A stretch of DNA of 64,000 bases from Parvularia atlantis. Taxonomy: Eukaryota > Opisthokonta > Rotosphaerida. Below are positions 36,095 to 47,651 of the stretch, in pieces (the stretch's first letter is position 1; every line of letters starts with the position of its first letter). Position numbers and translations under genes: made by a program. Location of the stretch: NCBI GenBank assembly GCA_943704415.1, contig CALSCO010002541.1:1-64000 (forward strand). The letters are read 5' to 3'. Under the pieces are notes generated by a model. The model ran no database searches. It saw only the letters and a program-made list of their open reading frames with translations, and had not been told where the DNA came from.

Positions 36095-37097
36095 TCACTG
36101 GCTCGCCATGGCCTCGCGGATGCGCCGCGCGACGACGTCGACCGTGTCCCCGGGCTCCCACAGGCGGTGCAGGCGGATGCCCTGCTCGATCGCGGCGAGG
36201 CCGGGCGCGACGGTGATGACCGGCCCGAGCGTGAGCGTGAGGATATTGCGCCGCAGGAGCACGCGGAACAGGCGCTGCGGCGTCCACGGCCAGACGGGGC
36301 CCTGCGGCGTCTCGTGCGGCTTGCAGTGCGCCCAGTCGAGCCCGTACAGCCAGTCCATGTAGACGTGCGCGAGCGTCATGGGGCTGACGTCCTCGGGGGC
36401 GCTGTCGCGGCCGCGATCAGCCGCTCTGCGCGCAGATCGCCCAGTGGCGCGCACCTGTCCGGGTGCTGCTGGATGGCGGCACGCACGAGGTCCTGCAGCG
36501 CGCTCACGGGCGAGCGGTGCGTGCGCTTGAGGCGCTCCAGCTCTGCCTCGTCCTGCAGCGGCGCGGCGACGTGCTCGGCCAGGAAGCGGCCCTCGGGCGT
36601 GATTAGCACGCCGCCGGCGCCCGGCTCGGGCTCAACCTGCACGACCAGCCAGCAGTGGTACAGGTCCGTGTCCTCATCGGCCTCGGCGGCGGGGTCGTCG
36701 GCCAGGGCTCGGTCAAAAAACGGCCCTCCAGCGTGGACGGCGACGACCTCATGCGGCAGCCGGCGCGCGAACACGAGGTCGATCAGGCGCAGCAGGTCCC
36801 ACGCAACCAGTTGGCGCGCTGCGCTCGTCACGCCCGGCAGCCACTCGCGCATGCGCGCCACAGGCACGTCCACGGCCTGCGCCGGCAGCCGCACGTCCTT
36901 GGGCCGGCCGCGTCGGTCTGCGTGACGCGCTCAGCGCGCGGCTGCAAAGGCGCACGTGACGCACCCTGCCCACGCACATGCAGCCCCACCGGTACGCGCC
37001 CGCCCTGCGCGCGCCCCGTCCGCGCCCGCGCGAGCGCGTAGTAGACGAAGGGCAGCGCGAGCGCGAGCACGACGAGGCCCCACGCCACGCTGGACAT
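36095..37097 (-). CDS. Unrecognised protein with N-terminal membrane anchor
   Basis: Three exons. The first (about 36960-37097) encodes a single hydrophobic segment, SVAWGLVVLALALPFVYYAL, followed by basic residues. A 47-nt intron starting GTGCGTCACG preserves the frame into exon two. Exon two has RLPAQAVDVPVARMREWLPG, WDLLRLIDLVFARRLPHEVV and DLYHCWLVVQVEPEPGAG. The last exon has MDWLYGLDWAHCKPHE, VWPWTPQRLFRVLLRRNI and a C-terminal VDVVARRIREAMASQ. I do not recognise the family. The ordered, non-repetitive sequence argues for a real globular domain exposed on one side of a membrane. Confidence 0.7.
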
Positions 37098-37149
37098 CGG
37101 CCGGCTGGGATAGAGTGCTCCCGCTACCAATTAGGACCAGTCTGACAGC

Positions 37150-40100
37150 ATGGCGCTCAAGAGGAGGTGCGCGGCGCGTGCGTCGCGCTGTGCCCCGCTC
37201 ACAGGCGCTCACGGGGGCGGGGCGGGCGCGGGCAGCTTCCGCGAGCGCGCGCACATCGCGAGCTTCTACAGTGGCGGCCCGGTCGCGCAGGCGCCGGACG
37301 AGAGCGTGCTGGCGACGACGAGCGGCGAGGACGTCAAGGTCGTGAGCCTCGCGACGGGGCGGGTCGTGCAGACCGTGCGCGGGGTGCGCGCGCGCGCGTC
37401 TTGCGGAGCGAGGCCGTGGTCACGCTGAGCATGGGCAACGGCGCGACAGGACACCGAGCCCGTGACGTGCCTCGCGCTCGACGCGACCGCGCGGCGCATC
37501 GCCGTCGCGTCGCGCAGCCTGCAGGTGCGCGTCGTGCGCGTGGCCGACGGCGTGGTCGAGCGGGCGTTCCGGGTGCGTGCTGCCCTGCGCGTGTGGCATG
37601 GCCTCGCCTGATGCCGGCCAGGCGCTCAACGTGCCGGTGGTGGCGATGGACGTCGACCCGAGTGACGTGCTGCTCGCGGTCGGCGGGAGCGACGGCTCGC
37701 TGCGTGTGTGGGACATGGACAAGGGCTACTGCACCCACAGCATCAAGGGCCACAAGACCCCGCTCACGGCCGTGCGCTTCCACCCCGACCAGAACCGCTG
37801 GACCCTGTTCTCGGCCAGCGCCGACGGCGAGATCCGCGCGTTTGACCTGCTCGCCAACAAGTGCGCCGCCGCACGCGCCGCCGCACGCACAAACACACTC
37901 TGACTCGCTGTGCGCGTAGGGTCACCGCCGTCATGAGCAGCCACGTCAGCGCCGTCACGGCATTCGCGCTCTCGCCGGACGGGCACCAGCTTGTCAGCGC
38001 CGGCCGCGACCAGGTGCTGAGCGTCTGGGATCTGCACACGCACAAGCTCGTGCGCACGGTGCCGGTGCTGGAGGTGAGCGCGCAGCCGTGCAGGCGGTTT
38101 GACTGGGTGTCTCAGTCGCGCCGCGCAGACGATTGAGGCGATGGGCGTTGTGCCGAGCGAGCTAGTGGCCGACGCCGTTGACGCGGCGAGGAGAGCGGGC
38201 AAGGCCGGCAAGGGCGCCAAGGCCGCGCCCGCCGCCCTCGTAGTCTTTGTCGCGGGCGAAAAGGGTGCGCTGCAGGGCTGGCCAGCTCGCCGCTTACTCG
38301 CAGGCGCAGGGACACTGTCGCTCTGGGACGTCGCGTCGGGCCAGCGGCTGCTGGCGCAGGCAGCGCCGTCGCCGCACAGCTACGTCTCTGGCTTGTGCGT
38401 GGCCTCGTGACGCGGGTGGCGGTGCTGACGGACGGGCAGCTTCCACCGCGGGTGGGGGGCCGTTGGCGTGGTGGCCGTCGATCAGACGATCCAGTACCTG
38501 CAGCTGCCGACCTTCGCCGAGACGCGCGGCTTTGTCGGCGCAAGTGACGAGGTCGTCGACGTGCGCTACGTCGGGCCCGAGGAGCGCCACCTCATCATCG
38601 CGACGGCGAGCGACAAGGTGCGGTATCTGCTCTGCGCGTGCGTGCGCCTCCGCTCACGCAGTCGTGGTGCCAGCTCCGGCTGTACGACACTGAGACGATG
38701 GACTGCCGCCTGCTGACGGGGCACACCGACATCGTCCTGTGCATCGACGTGTCCGTGTCTGGTGCGTGTGCCCGTCTGCGACCGCAGAATACGCTCACCG
38801 CGGACAAAGGGGCGCTTGTCGCGTCGGGCGGCAAGGACAACCAGGTGCGCGTGTGGCACGCCGACGTCGAGGCACAGACGTACGTGGCGTGCCAGCGTGC
38901 TGTGCCGCGGTCTGACGCCTCGCAGGGTGAGCTGCGTGGGCCTGGCCGTTGGGCACATGGGCTCGATCGGCGCCGTCGCCTTTGCGCACCGCGAGATGTC
39001 GCGCTTTCTGCTGAGCGCGAGCGAGGACCGCACGGTCAAGTGCTGGGACCTCGCCGCACTGGACCTCGCCCGCGGTGCGCTCGCTTGGCTGCCCGACAGC
39101 CTCGCGCTGGCTGACGCACGTTCCGCAGACCGCGCGCAGCCGGACCGCCTGGTCACGCGGTTCACGACGCTGGCGCACGAGAAGGTTGTGCGCGGTGGAG
39201 CTGTGTTGCCCTGGCGTCTGACGACCCGGTGGACCCGCGCAGGACATCAACACCGTGGCCGTCGCGCCCAACGACAAGGTTTTTGTGACGGGTTCGCAGG
39301 ACCGCACGGCCAAGGTGCGTCGCGCGGCGCTCGCAGCGAGCTCCCTGCCGCTGACGTATGCGCAGCTGTGGAGCACGGCCGATGGTGCACTCGTCGGTGT
39401 GCTGCGCGGGCACAAGCGCGGCGTGTGGTGCGCCACGTTCTCGCCCGTGGACCAGGTCGTCGCCACGGCATCGGGTGATCAGACGATTCGGCTGTGGTCG
39501 GTCAAGGACTTTAGCTGCCTCAAGGTCCGCCGCGGCCGCGGCTGCTGTGTGCACGCTGACGTTACGCCCGGCAGACCTTCGAGGGCCACCAGAACTCGGT
39601 TCTGCGCGTCGCGTTCCTGTCGCTGGTGCGCCGGGTCATACGCTCGCGGGAGCCGCCGCCTCATGCGTCCACAGGGCATGCAACTGCTGAGCGTGGGCTC
39701 GGACGGCCTGGCCAAGCTGTGGACGATCAAGACGAACGAGTGCGTGAGCACGCTGGACGCGCACGAGGACAAGGTGCGCCGCGCCCGCACTCTGCGACTT
39801 TTCTCAGCACCGCGCCGCAGGTGTGGGCCATGGCAATCAAGCGCGACGAGAGCGAGTTTGTGACGGGCTCGGCCGATGCGGCCGTGCGCATCTGGTCCGA
39901 CTGCACCAAGCAGGAGGTCGACGCCGACATCCAAGCGCAGGCGGAGCAGCTCGAGCAGTGCGCGCGCGCGCGATGCGGCTGGGCCGCGCGCCGTGGCTGA
40001 CCATGCGCCGCGTACGCTGCGGCAGGGAGCAGGCGCTGAGCAACTTGCTGATCCGGAAGGACTACACGGGCGCGATCAAGCTGTGTTTGCGCCTGGACCA

Positions 40101-40644
40101 GCCGCGGCGCCTGCTCAAGATCCTCACGGCCGTGGTCGAGGACAGCCCCGGTGCGCGCGTCCGGGTTGTGCGCGTGTGGCTGACAGTGCGAGGGCAGATC
40201 CGGACGCGATCACCGGGTCGGTCTCCGTGGATGCGCTGCTCGAGACACTTGGCGCCGACGACCGCGAGCGCCTGCTGGGCTACGTGCGTGACTGGAACAC
40301 CAACTCGAAGCTGTACCGCGTGGCGCAGCTGGTGCTGCACAAGCTGCTGCGGAGCCTGACGCCGCAGCAGATCGTCGACCTGCCCAACTCGAAGCAGGTG
40401 CGGCGCGCGCCCCCCTCGTGCGTGACCTCGCGTGCTCACCCGCCGTGCGCCGCAGCTGCTCCAGGCGCTCATCCCCTACACCGAGCGGCACCTGGCGCGG
40501 CTCGACACGCTCGTCACACGCTCGTACGTCGTCGACTACCTCCTGCGGTCGATGGACTCGCTGCACCCGGCTGACGGCGACAGCGATGCCGCCGCCACGG
40601 GCGACCTGCGGGTAGTGAAGCGAGCGCGTGTGTCTGGGCGGTGA
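37150..40644 (+). CDS. UTP13: UTP13/TBL3, WD-repeat U3 snoRNP subunit
   Basis: Component of the small-subunit processome that helps cleave pre-rRNA in the nucleolus. The start MALKRS then FRERAHIASFYSGGPV matches the family, with the first exon only about 17 nt before a GTGCG intron. About twelve WD repeats follow; clear ones are SLRVWDMDKG, VLSVWDLHTH, TLSLWDVASG, VRVWHADVEA, VKCWDLAALD, TIRLWSVKDF, LAKLWTIKTN and AVRIWSDCTK. The UTP13 C-terminal domain follows (LSNLLIRKDYTGAIKLCLRL, KILTAVVED, LIPYTERHLARLDTLVTRSY, YLLRSMDSLHP) and ends in a basic tail. The stop is at 40642. See the next entry for a possible read-through into ArfGAP-PX. Confidence 0.92.
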
Positions 40645-40647
40645 GCT

Positions 40648-40649
<2 letters not shown>

Positions 40650-40684
<35 letters not shown>
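40650..40684. repeat. CA microsatellite between UTP13 and ArfGAP-PX
   Basis: About 17 CA units directly after the UTP13 stop. Probably intronic or 5' leader sequence of the downstream gene. Confidence 0.95.
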
Positions 40685-40687
<3 letters not shown>

Positions 40688-40715
40688 GGTCGCTCTCACC
40701 GCGGTCACGCAAAAG

Positions 40716-42045
40716 AACGAGCTGGAGGACGCCAAGCCGCTCGTGCAGCACTCGACGCTGCTCGCGGCCGAGGGCCCCGCGGCGCTGACAGCGCTGCTGA
40801 GCCAGCCGGGCAACGACCGCTGCGCCGACTGCGACGCGCCGAGTGCGCGCGGGCCGCCGATGCCGCTCGCGCGCGGGCCGTCGCCTGATGCACGGCCCGC
40901 GCAGACCCGCAGTGGGCCAGCTGGAACCTGGGCATCTTCGTGTGCCAACGCTGCTCGGGCGTGCACCGCGGTCTGGGCACGCACATCTCCAAGGTCAAGT
41001 CGGTCACGCTCGACGCGTGGACGCCGCAGCAGATCCAGGTGCGGGGCGCGGCGTGCGTACGTGCTGTGATCGAGCGTGCTCACGTTCGCCGGCGCCAGAG
41101 CATGGCCGAGATGGGCAACGCGCGCGCCGCGACGGTGTACCTCGCGCGCGTCCCGGCTGACTACATCAAGCCCAACATCGCGCTTGACGCGTGCGCCCGG
41201 CGCGCCCCGGCCGGCTCGACGTGCGCGGCTGATGCGTGCGGGCGCGCAGCGGCCTGCAGATGTACATCCGTGCCAAGTACGAGCGGCGGCTGTTTATGGC
41301 CGCGGGCGGGGCCGACGGGCTGCAGGTGCGCCCCGACGCTCGCGCGCGTGTGTACGCATCGTGCTCAGCCGCCGCGCGCGCAGGCCAACGGCGAGTACAT
41401 GGACGTGTACGTGTCCAAGCCCGAGACCGAGTGGGACCTGCTCAACGGCGGCAAGGACAAGTTCACGAGCTACCTTGTCAACGTTTCGGTGCGCGCCCGG
41501 CGCCGCGGCCGCTCCCGTGCGCTCAACCACGCGTGCCCAGACCAACGTCGCCGGCTACGCGATGCAACACTTTGCCGTGCGGCGGCGCTACAAGGACTTT
41601 GACACGCTGCACCAGGCGCTGCTGCCGCTGCTGCCGCGCCTGGCCAAGCCGCTCACGCTGCCCGAGTTCCCGCCCAAGACGTTCTTCCAGGCGCAGAGTG
41701 CGCACGGCCGTGAGCGCAGCGCGGTCCTCACGCCGAGCGCAAACGCAGGCCGCTTCTCGCCCGCCGTGATCGAGTTCCGCCGCAGCAACTTTGAGAAGTT
41801 GATCAAGGCGTGCGCGGCGCATCCGGAGCTGCGCCGCAGCGACCCGCTCCGCCAGTTCCTCGGTGGCGACGCCCAGGCGCGGCCGAGCACGCGCGCCGGC
41901 TCGGATGGTGCGCGGCGCTCAATCGCCTCTCGCCGCGCACACGACGCTCACGTACGGCGACGCAGACTCGTACCTCGTCGTCACGACCTCGCCCGGGCGC
42001 TCGCCCTCGTCCTCGCCGCCAACGGCGCCCGCCGACCCGTTGTGA
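40716..42045 (+). CDS. ArfGAP domain joined to a PX domain (5' end unresolved)
   Basis: The ArfGAP zinc finger and arginine finger read NDRCADCDA, then WASWNLGIFVCQRCSGVHRG and LGTHISKVKSVTLDAW. The sequence continues AEMGNARAATVYLARVP and MYIRAKYERRLFMA, SMAP/AGAP-like. After a linker comes a PX domain: EYMDVYVSKPETEWDL, TSYLVNVS, and FAVRRRYKDFDTLHQALLPL with the phosphoinositide-binding arginine, then LPEFPPKTFFQ. Such a protein would inactivate Arf on PI3P-type membranes. There is no ATG in frame between the UTP13 stop and the CADC motif. The start given is the base after a plausible acceptor (GCAAAAG), so the true first exon is unknown. Confidence 0.82.
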
Positions 42046-42675
42046 GCGTGCTTGTGGGCGGTGGCGCCACCCGTCACATCGCACCGCGCGCGGGGTGACA
42101 CAAGAGAAGGGTGACAGCTCAGTGCGCGCCAAAATCCTTTTTCGCGCGCGCGCGCCAAGTGTGTGTGGCGGGTGGCGGGTGGCGGGTGGGTCGGTGGTCG
42201 GGTCGGTGCGGCGGCTGCGCGCGCGTCTGCGCCCGCAGCCCTTGCACCCTGCGCGGGCGTGCGCGGACGTGCGCGCGGCGTTCGCGGGGCTGCCGGCAGT
42301 TGGCCCTTCCCTCCTTTCCGCCGCGCTGTCCGCAGCAGACGCGAATCGCGCCGACGGCGCGCACCCCCCCCCCCAGCCGTGCGTCCCCGGGGCTGGCCGC
42401 GGGCTTCCCGGCCGCGGGGCGCTGCTTTGCGCGCCTGAAAATTTTTGACCGCGGAGGGTGCGGCGGTGCTGGTGCAACCTCTCGCGCTGGCCCCGCGCCC
42501 GTCTCGCGCACGGCCGTGGTGGTGGTGGTGGTGGTGGGGCCGTGGTGCACGCGCGGGGGGGGGGGCTTTTTTTCCCCCCGCGTCCACCCGACCCGCGCCA
42601 TCGCACCCTCCTTGCGGACAGCACTCAAGTTTCCCTCGTTACGCGCGCACACAGAGCGACCCGGCCGGCCGAGCG
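42046..42675. other. Intergenic region upstream of cyclin E
   Basis: 630 bases with no coding region I can support. It holds runs of C (42364-42374), a GGT repeat near 42520, a run of G then T then C (42555-42580), several TGGCGGG repeats near 42170, and the E2F-like sites listed separately. Confidence 0.55.
42126..42147. promoter_or_regulatory. Inverted pair of E2F-like sites upstream of cyclin E
   Basis: GCGCCAAA (42126-42133) and TTTCGCGC (42140-42147) both match the E2F/DP consensus TTTSSCGC in opposite orientation, six bases apart. They lie about 530 bp upstream of the cyclin E ATG. E2F control of cyclin E is well known in animals; its use here is inferred from sequence. Confidence 0.4.
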
Positions 42676-45225
42676 ATGAGCCGCGCCCTGCCCGCACCCC
42701 CGCACACGGAGGACGCCGCAGCCGACGAGACCAGGAAGTGCGTGGCCGACCCCGCAGCCCTCGTTGGGGCGGGCGGGCGCGAGGCGGGAAGGACGAGGGA
42801 GGGCCACGTGGATGGGCTCACCTCTGCGCTCCTCGCTGCTGTCTGCCGGCCCACTCGCTGCACCGGCCGCGAGCTCACGCGCAATCCGCCCGCAGGCGCC
42901 CGCGGACGCACGAGGCAGCCGGTGGCGAGCCCGATCGCCGCGAGGTGCGTGCCTCCCTCGCGATGTGCGCGATTGTGCTGACACGCGCCTCCGCCGCGCA
43001 GCATGACATTGGCATCGGCAGCAGCGACGAGGCCCCGGGCACGCCGCCGGCGAAGCGCCGCGCCGTCGAGGCGAGCACCGGCGGCGTTGTTGCGGCCATG
43101 AGCGCGGTGCGCCATCTGAGACATTTCGCTCGGACAGAAAAAGAACACTGAAACCGCGGGTGCGCCGCCGCCGCCGCAGACCGAGAGCTTCGGCGGCTTC
43201 CCCACGCCCGGCCACCACCTCTCGAGCGAGCTGAGCTCGCCCCCGCCGGTCGAGGCCTCGTCCTCGGTGCGCGCACGGCGCCTCACGCGTGCGCGCGCAA
43301 TCTCATCCCCGTCTCGATCACGCCGCGCCGCACACAGCCCGATCCGTACGATCCTGGGAGGACGCGCCGTTCGACGTGGCGGTGCGCACCACGCACCCGC
43401 TCGCTCGCTCGCTCGCTCTGCGGCTGCGCATGCTCACGTCTGCTGCGCTTCGCAGGGCACGGACGGCCGCGAGCAGAGCTGGGCGCGACCCCGTCACAGT
43501 CGAGCGCGTCCGTCACCGACAGCATCGCCTCGCGCGGGGCATTGAGCAGCCGTGCGTCGCGCGCACTGCTCGCTTCAGGCGATGCCTGACCCGCCCCCGC
43601 GCAGACCCGAGCCCGCGACGGGCGCCGTCGACATGGCGTCTCTCATGGCCGACGAGAACCTTGACCATGAGCTCGACCAGCCCTGGATCACACTCAAGGA
43701 GAACGTCAACCCGCTCCAAATCCCGGTCTCGGTCGCGCGTGCGTGGCCCTTCGCACGTCGGGGCAACAGGCCGCTGACGAGTCGATCGCAGTGACCTCGC
43801 AAATCGTCCACCCGGTCGACCCGGCCAACCCGCGCCTCTACGTGCCGATGACCCACGCCGACAAGCGAAAGGCACGCGAGGTCGCGTGTCTGCGAAGAGG
43901 AGAGGGGGGGGGGGGGGGGGGGGGGGGGCCTCATGCGCGTGCCACGCACACAGGCGAGCATGGACCGCATCGAGCGGGCCGTGTGGATCCAGATGATTGT
44001 CCGCGAGCCCCAGTACCTCGCCCACGCGCTGTACCTGGTCAGGCACCCGCGCATCTCGGCCAAAATCCGCTACATCCTGATCGACTGGCTGGCGGAGGTG
44101 CGTGCCCCCTCCCGGCCTTTTCCCTCCTCGTCCTCACGCCGCCGCAGGTCGCGGAGGAGTTTGGCCTCCATCGCGAGACGTTCCAGCTAGCCGTGTCGTA
44201 CGTCGACCGGTATCTGTCGGTGGTCGAGAACGCAGCCAAGGAGGACATGCAGCTCATCGGCATCACGGCGCTCTTCCTGGCCGCTAAGCTTGAGGTGCGC
44301 TGCGGGCGACGCGCCCGCCTCATCCTGCCGCTGACCGCGCGCTCGTTCGCGGCGTGACACACAGGAAATCTCGCCGCCGACGCTGTCGCAGTACGCGCGC
44401 GTGACCGCCGGCGCGCACTCGGTTGCCGAGCTGCGTAGCATGGAGCTGATCATGCTCAGCGTGCGTTGTGGCGCGGCTTGGCGCGCGCCGGCGCCTGATA
44501 CCCCTCCGCAGCGGCTGCAATGGTGCATGTCGTCGCCCACGCCCAACGTCTGGGTCAACCTGTACCTGCAGAACCTCGCGCGCCGGGTGCGCCGCCGCAC
44601 CGCGCGCCGGCGCCGCCGTCGCAAAAGTGACCCTGTGTCGCGCAGGCCGTGGTGCTGAGCGGGCGGACCGAGAGCGACGCACTCAAATACTTTTACGGCC
44701 CCAAGGTGCGCCGGGCGCGCGACACGCCGTGCCCGCTGCTCACACGCGCACGCGCGCGCGGCAGTTTGAGGCGGACCGATTTTTTGCGGTTTTGTCGCGC
44801 GTCGACGTCGCGCTGCACCTGGTCGAGGCACTCGAGTTTTCGCCGTCGCTGCTCGCGGCGGCGGCGGTCGAGCTCTACGTCGGCACGGGTGCGACGGCGA
44901 CTAGTGCAGTGCACACGACGCGGGTGCTCACACACAACCACGCAGGCGACCAGCTGCGCCTCGTCACGGGCTACTCACTCGACCAGCTCGCGCGCTGCAT
45001 GGCGTGGCTGCGACGGATCAACGACTGCCCCGTGCCCAGCCAGCCCGTGCAGGACGCGGCCGGCCGGGCGCGCGGTGCCTGGTACAACCTTCAGCAGCAC
45101 AACAGGGCCCTTCTGCTCCACCTAGTGCGTCGCGCTCTTTTGTGCGGCTGGCCTTCTCACACGCCCGCGACCGCGCGCAGGAGCGCCACTACCACGAGCT
45201 GACGGCGGCCCCGCTGCGGCAGTGA
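42676..45225 (+). CDS. Cyclin E-type G1/S cyclin
   Basis: The cyclin box is closest to cyclin E. It reads RYILIDWLAE, VAEEFGLHRETFQLAVSYVD, RYLSVVENAAKEDMQLIGIT, ALFLAAKLEEISPPTLSQYA, VTAGAHSVAELRSMELIMLS and LQWCMSSPTPNVWVNLYLQ. The second fold follows: FFAVLSRVDVALHLVEALEF, SPSLLAAAAVELYVG and TGYSLDQLARCMAWLRRI. The LHRETF, LQWxxS and WVNLYLQ positions are those of animal cyclin E rather than A or B. The long N terminus is disordered and carries a basic PPAKRRAVE nuclear signal. The first intron (42738-42895, 158 nt) is unusually long for this window, and a later one contains a 25-base G tract. A CDK2-type partner is expected. Confidence 0.9.
43904..43928. repeat. Poly-G tract of 25 in a cyclin E intron
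   Basis: Uninterrupted G run in an intron on the coding strand. It would be G-quadruplex-prone in the pre-mRNA. Confidence 0.9.
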
Positions 45226-45240
45226 CGCCCCTAAAGAAGG

Positions 45241-45245
<5 letters not shown>

Positions 45246-45271
<26 letters not shown>
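45246..45271. repeat. GA microsatellite in a convergent gap
   Basis: About 13 AG units in the 103-bp gap between the cyclin E and METTL17 stop codons. Confidence 0.95.
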
Positions 45272-45328
45272 AAAATCCGCTCCGCCTGTGCAACGCTCTA
45301 CGCGAGCCATGCATGGCACATGTTCCCT

Positions 45329-47615
45329 TCAGCGCTTGTCTGCCGGGGGCTTGTCGGCTTCGGGCGAGCGCGTCGTCTTCTCCTGCGTCGGCGTGGTGTG
45401 CGGCCATAGGTTGCCCCAGAACATGTAGCGCGCGTCGCGGTAGATCTGCCGAGCGCACGGCGTGAGGCGCACACTTTCGCTTGGGAGGCGCACGCACCTC
45501 CTTGCCCTCGGACTTGGCTACGACAAAGCGGCTGTAGTTGCCCTGCGGCGTGCACATGTCCATGATCACGTGCCGGCTGCGGCGCATCGGCTGGCGCAGG
45601 ATGCGCGGCCAGCTGTGCGACTCGCGCTGAAGGCCTGTCGAACGGCTCAGCGTGGCACAGGTGCGACCGACCACGCACGGTCAAAGTCGACGGGCTCGCC
45701 CGCAGCGATCGGCAGTGGCGGGCCCTCGGGCTATGTGGTACACGAGGGCGCTCAGTCGCGAACGGCCACGGGCCGCGCACGCACGTCGGACTGTGGCCGT
45801 GGCCCGCGCCGGATGACCAGGTAGGAGAACTTCTCGTCCTCGTAGCTGCGCTTGGCGCCCTTGGTGTGCCGCTGCACGCCAATTCAGTCGCGCCGCGCGG
45901 CCTGTCTCGTGCCGCGCACCATCAGCGGCGTGCGCTGGCTGCGCTGCACAAAGTGGCACCACGACTGCCGGCTCATCGGGCACGCGAGGTGGTGCGGGCA
46001 CTGCGGCGCGGTTCAGGTCGGCCCGGCGCGCACAAGGGACAGCCCGCGCACCGGCCCGACGATGTGCGACTCGGACTGCCGCGTCGTCGGCGTGCGTCCG
46101 CCCAGGGCCAGCTCGGCCTTGCGGTCGCCCGTGTCCACAAACATGTTGCGCACCTCGAGGATCGTGCGGAAGCCGTCGGGCGTGCCCGGCTCGACCACGA
46201 CGAGCACGTCCTTGCTCTGCTCCCACAGCGCCTCAATCGCGACCGCGCGCAGCCGCTGCGACGTCATCTCGCCGAGCACATACGACGCCACCACGAGGTC
46301 GTGCGGCTGGCTCGTCTGCGTGCGCCGAGCGAGTTAGCCGCGCGCGGCTCGCGCACGCAGCGCACACGCACCGTCGTGCGCGGGCTCAAGTAGCGCTGGA
46401 AGCGCACACCGGGGATGAGCGGCTGCGTTGGGTCACTGCTGTCTGGCGTTCGCGCGTGGTGAGCACACGCGCGACCCCCCACGTGCGGCCGCACGCACTC
46501 TCGATCAGCTCCTCGGCCATCCGGAGCATGCCCTCGGACTTGTCCACGCCGATGTACTCGGCGATCGTCCGGTCGAAGACTTTGTGCGCGGCCCTGGAGC
46601 TCGCGCGTCAGTGGCCTCCTCGCACGCGCATGCGCACGCGCGCCGCACCAGATGGCCGTGCCGGGACCCGTGCCAAAGTCGAGCATCGTCTGCGGGTTGA
46701 AGTCGCGCAGGCGAAAGTTGGTCTCCTGCGCGCCGAGGTCACGCGGGTGGTTCATCTCGCGTGCGCATTACACGCGACGGACCATGAGCACGCGCAGGAG
46801 CACGCCGTAAATGGGCGGCATGCGTGCAGCCACGTACGCCCTGTACGCCTGCGCGTCAGCGAAGCGTGTGTCGAATTGTGCCCGCGCATGCACTTGATCT
46901 CGTCCGGGCCGTACGCGATCGGCTTGATCTCGCTCGTCTCGGCCGGCTGCTGCCCAGGCTTCTTCTTGGTGCGTGAGGCACGCGCGCTCTCCACGCGCCG
47001 CTCGAGCTCCTCTGGTGCGATCTGCCGCGGGAGGTCAGTCGCGCACCACCATTGAGAGGCTGCGGGCACCTTGAGCAGCTCGGCGACGCGCTCGTTGACT
47101 GCGATGCGCTCCTGCTGCACAGGCGAGAGCTTGTTGAGGCGCGCGACTTCTTCGTCGTAGTCTGTGCACGGCCAAATGAGCCGCAGCGTGCGCACAACGT
47201 GGTTGCACCCTCGGTCTTCTTGGTGCGCCGCGGCCGTGGCTCCTCGCCGTCCTCCTCGTCCTCCAGCGGCTCCTCGTCGACCTTGCGTGACGCGCCCCAC
47301 GATCGCATGGACTTGCTCATGCGCTCGTAGTCCTTGCGCAGGTCCTTACGACGCTCGCCTGTGCGGGCATCAGCCGCGGCGTTGTCGCGCAGCTCGCCAG
47401 ACCTTCGACCACGCGCTTCACGCTCGCCTGCAGCGTCGGCGGCATCTCGCTCGTGCCAACGCGGTAGTCGCCGAAGAAGGCCGGCGCCGATAGCTTGCTA
47501 TTGCTCTGTGTATGTGCATGGGTGCGGTGGGTATGCAGTCCAGCAGTCCAGCAGGCCTTACAAACGTACCACATCTTCCTCCTCCTCCTCGCCCGCCCCC
47601 TCGACGCCCTCCTTC

Positions 47616-47651
<36 letters not shown>

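Noticed and set aside
37150-39000. UTP13 as a generic WD40 (PWP2 or TAF5) protein
   Set aside because: The start FYSGGPV and the C-terminal LLIRKDYTGAIKLCLRLDQP domain are specific to UTP13/TBL3.
40641-40760. A protein starting with a His-Thr repeat from the CA microsatellite
   Set aside because: The frame starts at GTG, not ATG, and the repeat is more simply intronic or untranslated.
43870-43960. A second GC-AG intron in cyclin E (AAG then GCACGC)
   Set aside because: A GTCGCG donor nine bases downstream also preserves the frame and does not break a conserved motif, so the GC donor is not required.
47558-47574. METTL17 as a separate gene starting at ATG 47574
   Set aside because: That start overlaps the upstream stop and reads through a good GTACGT intron. 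Joining in frame to the upstream exon explains both ends better.
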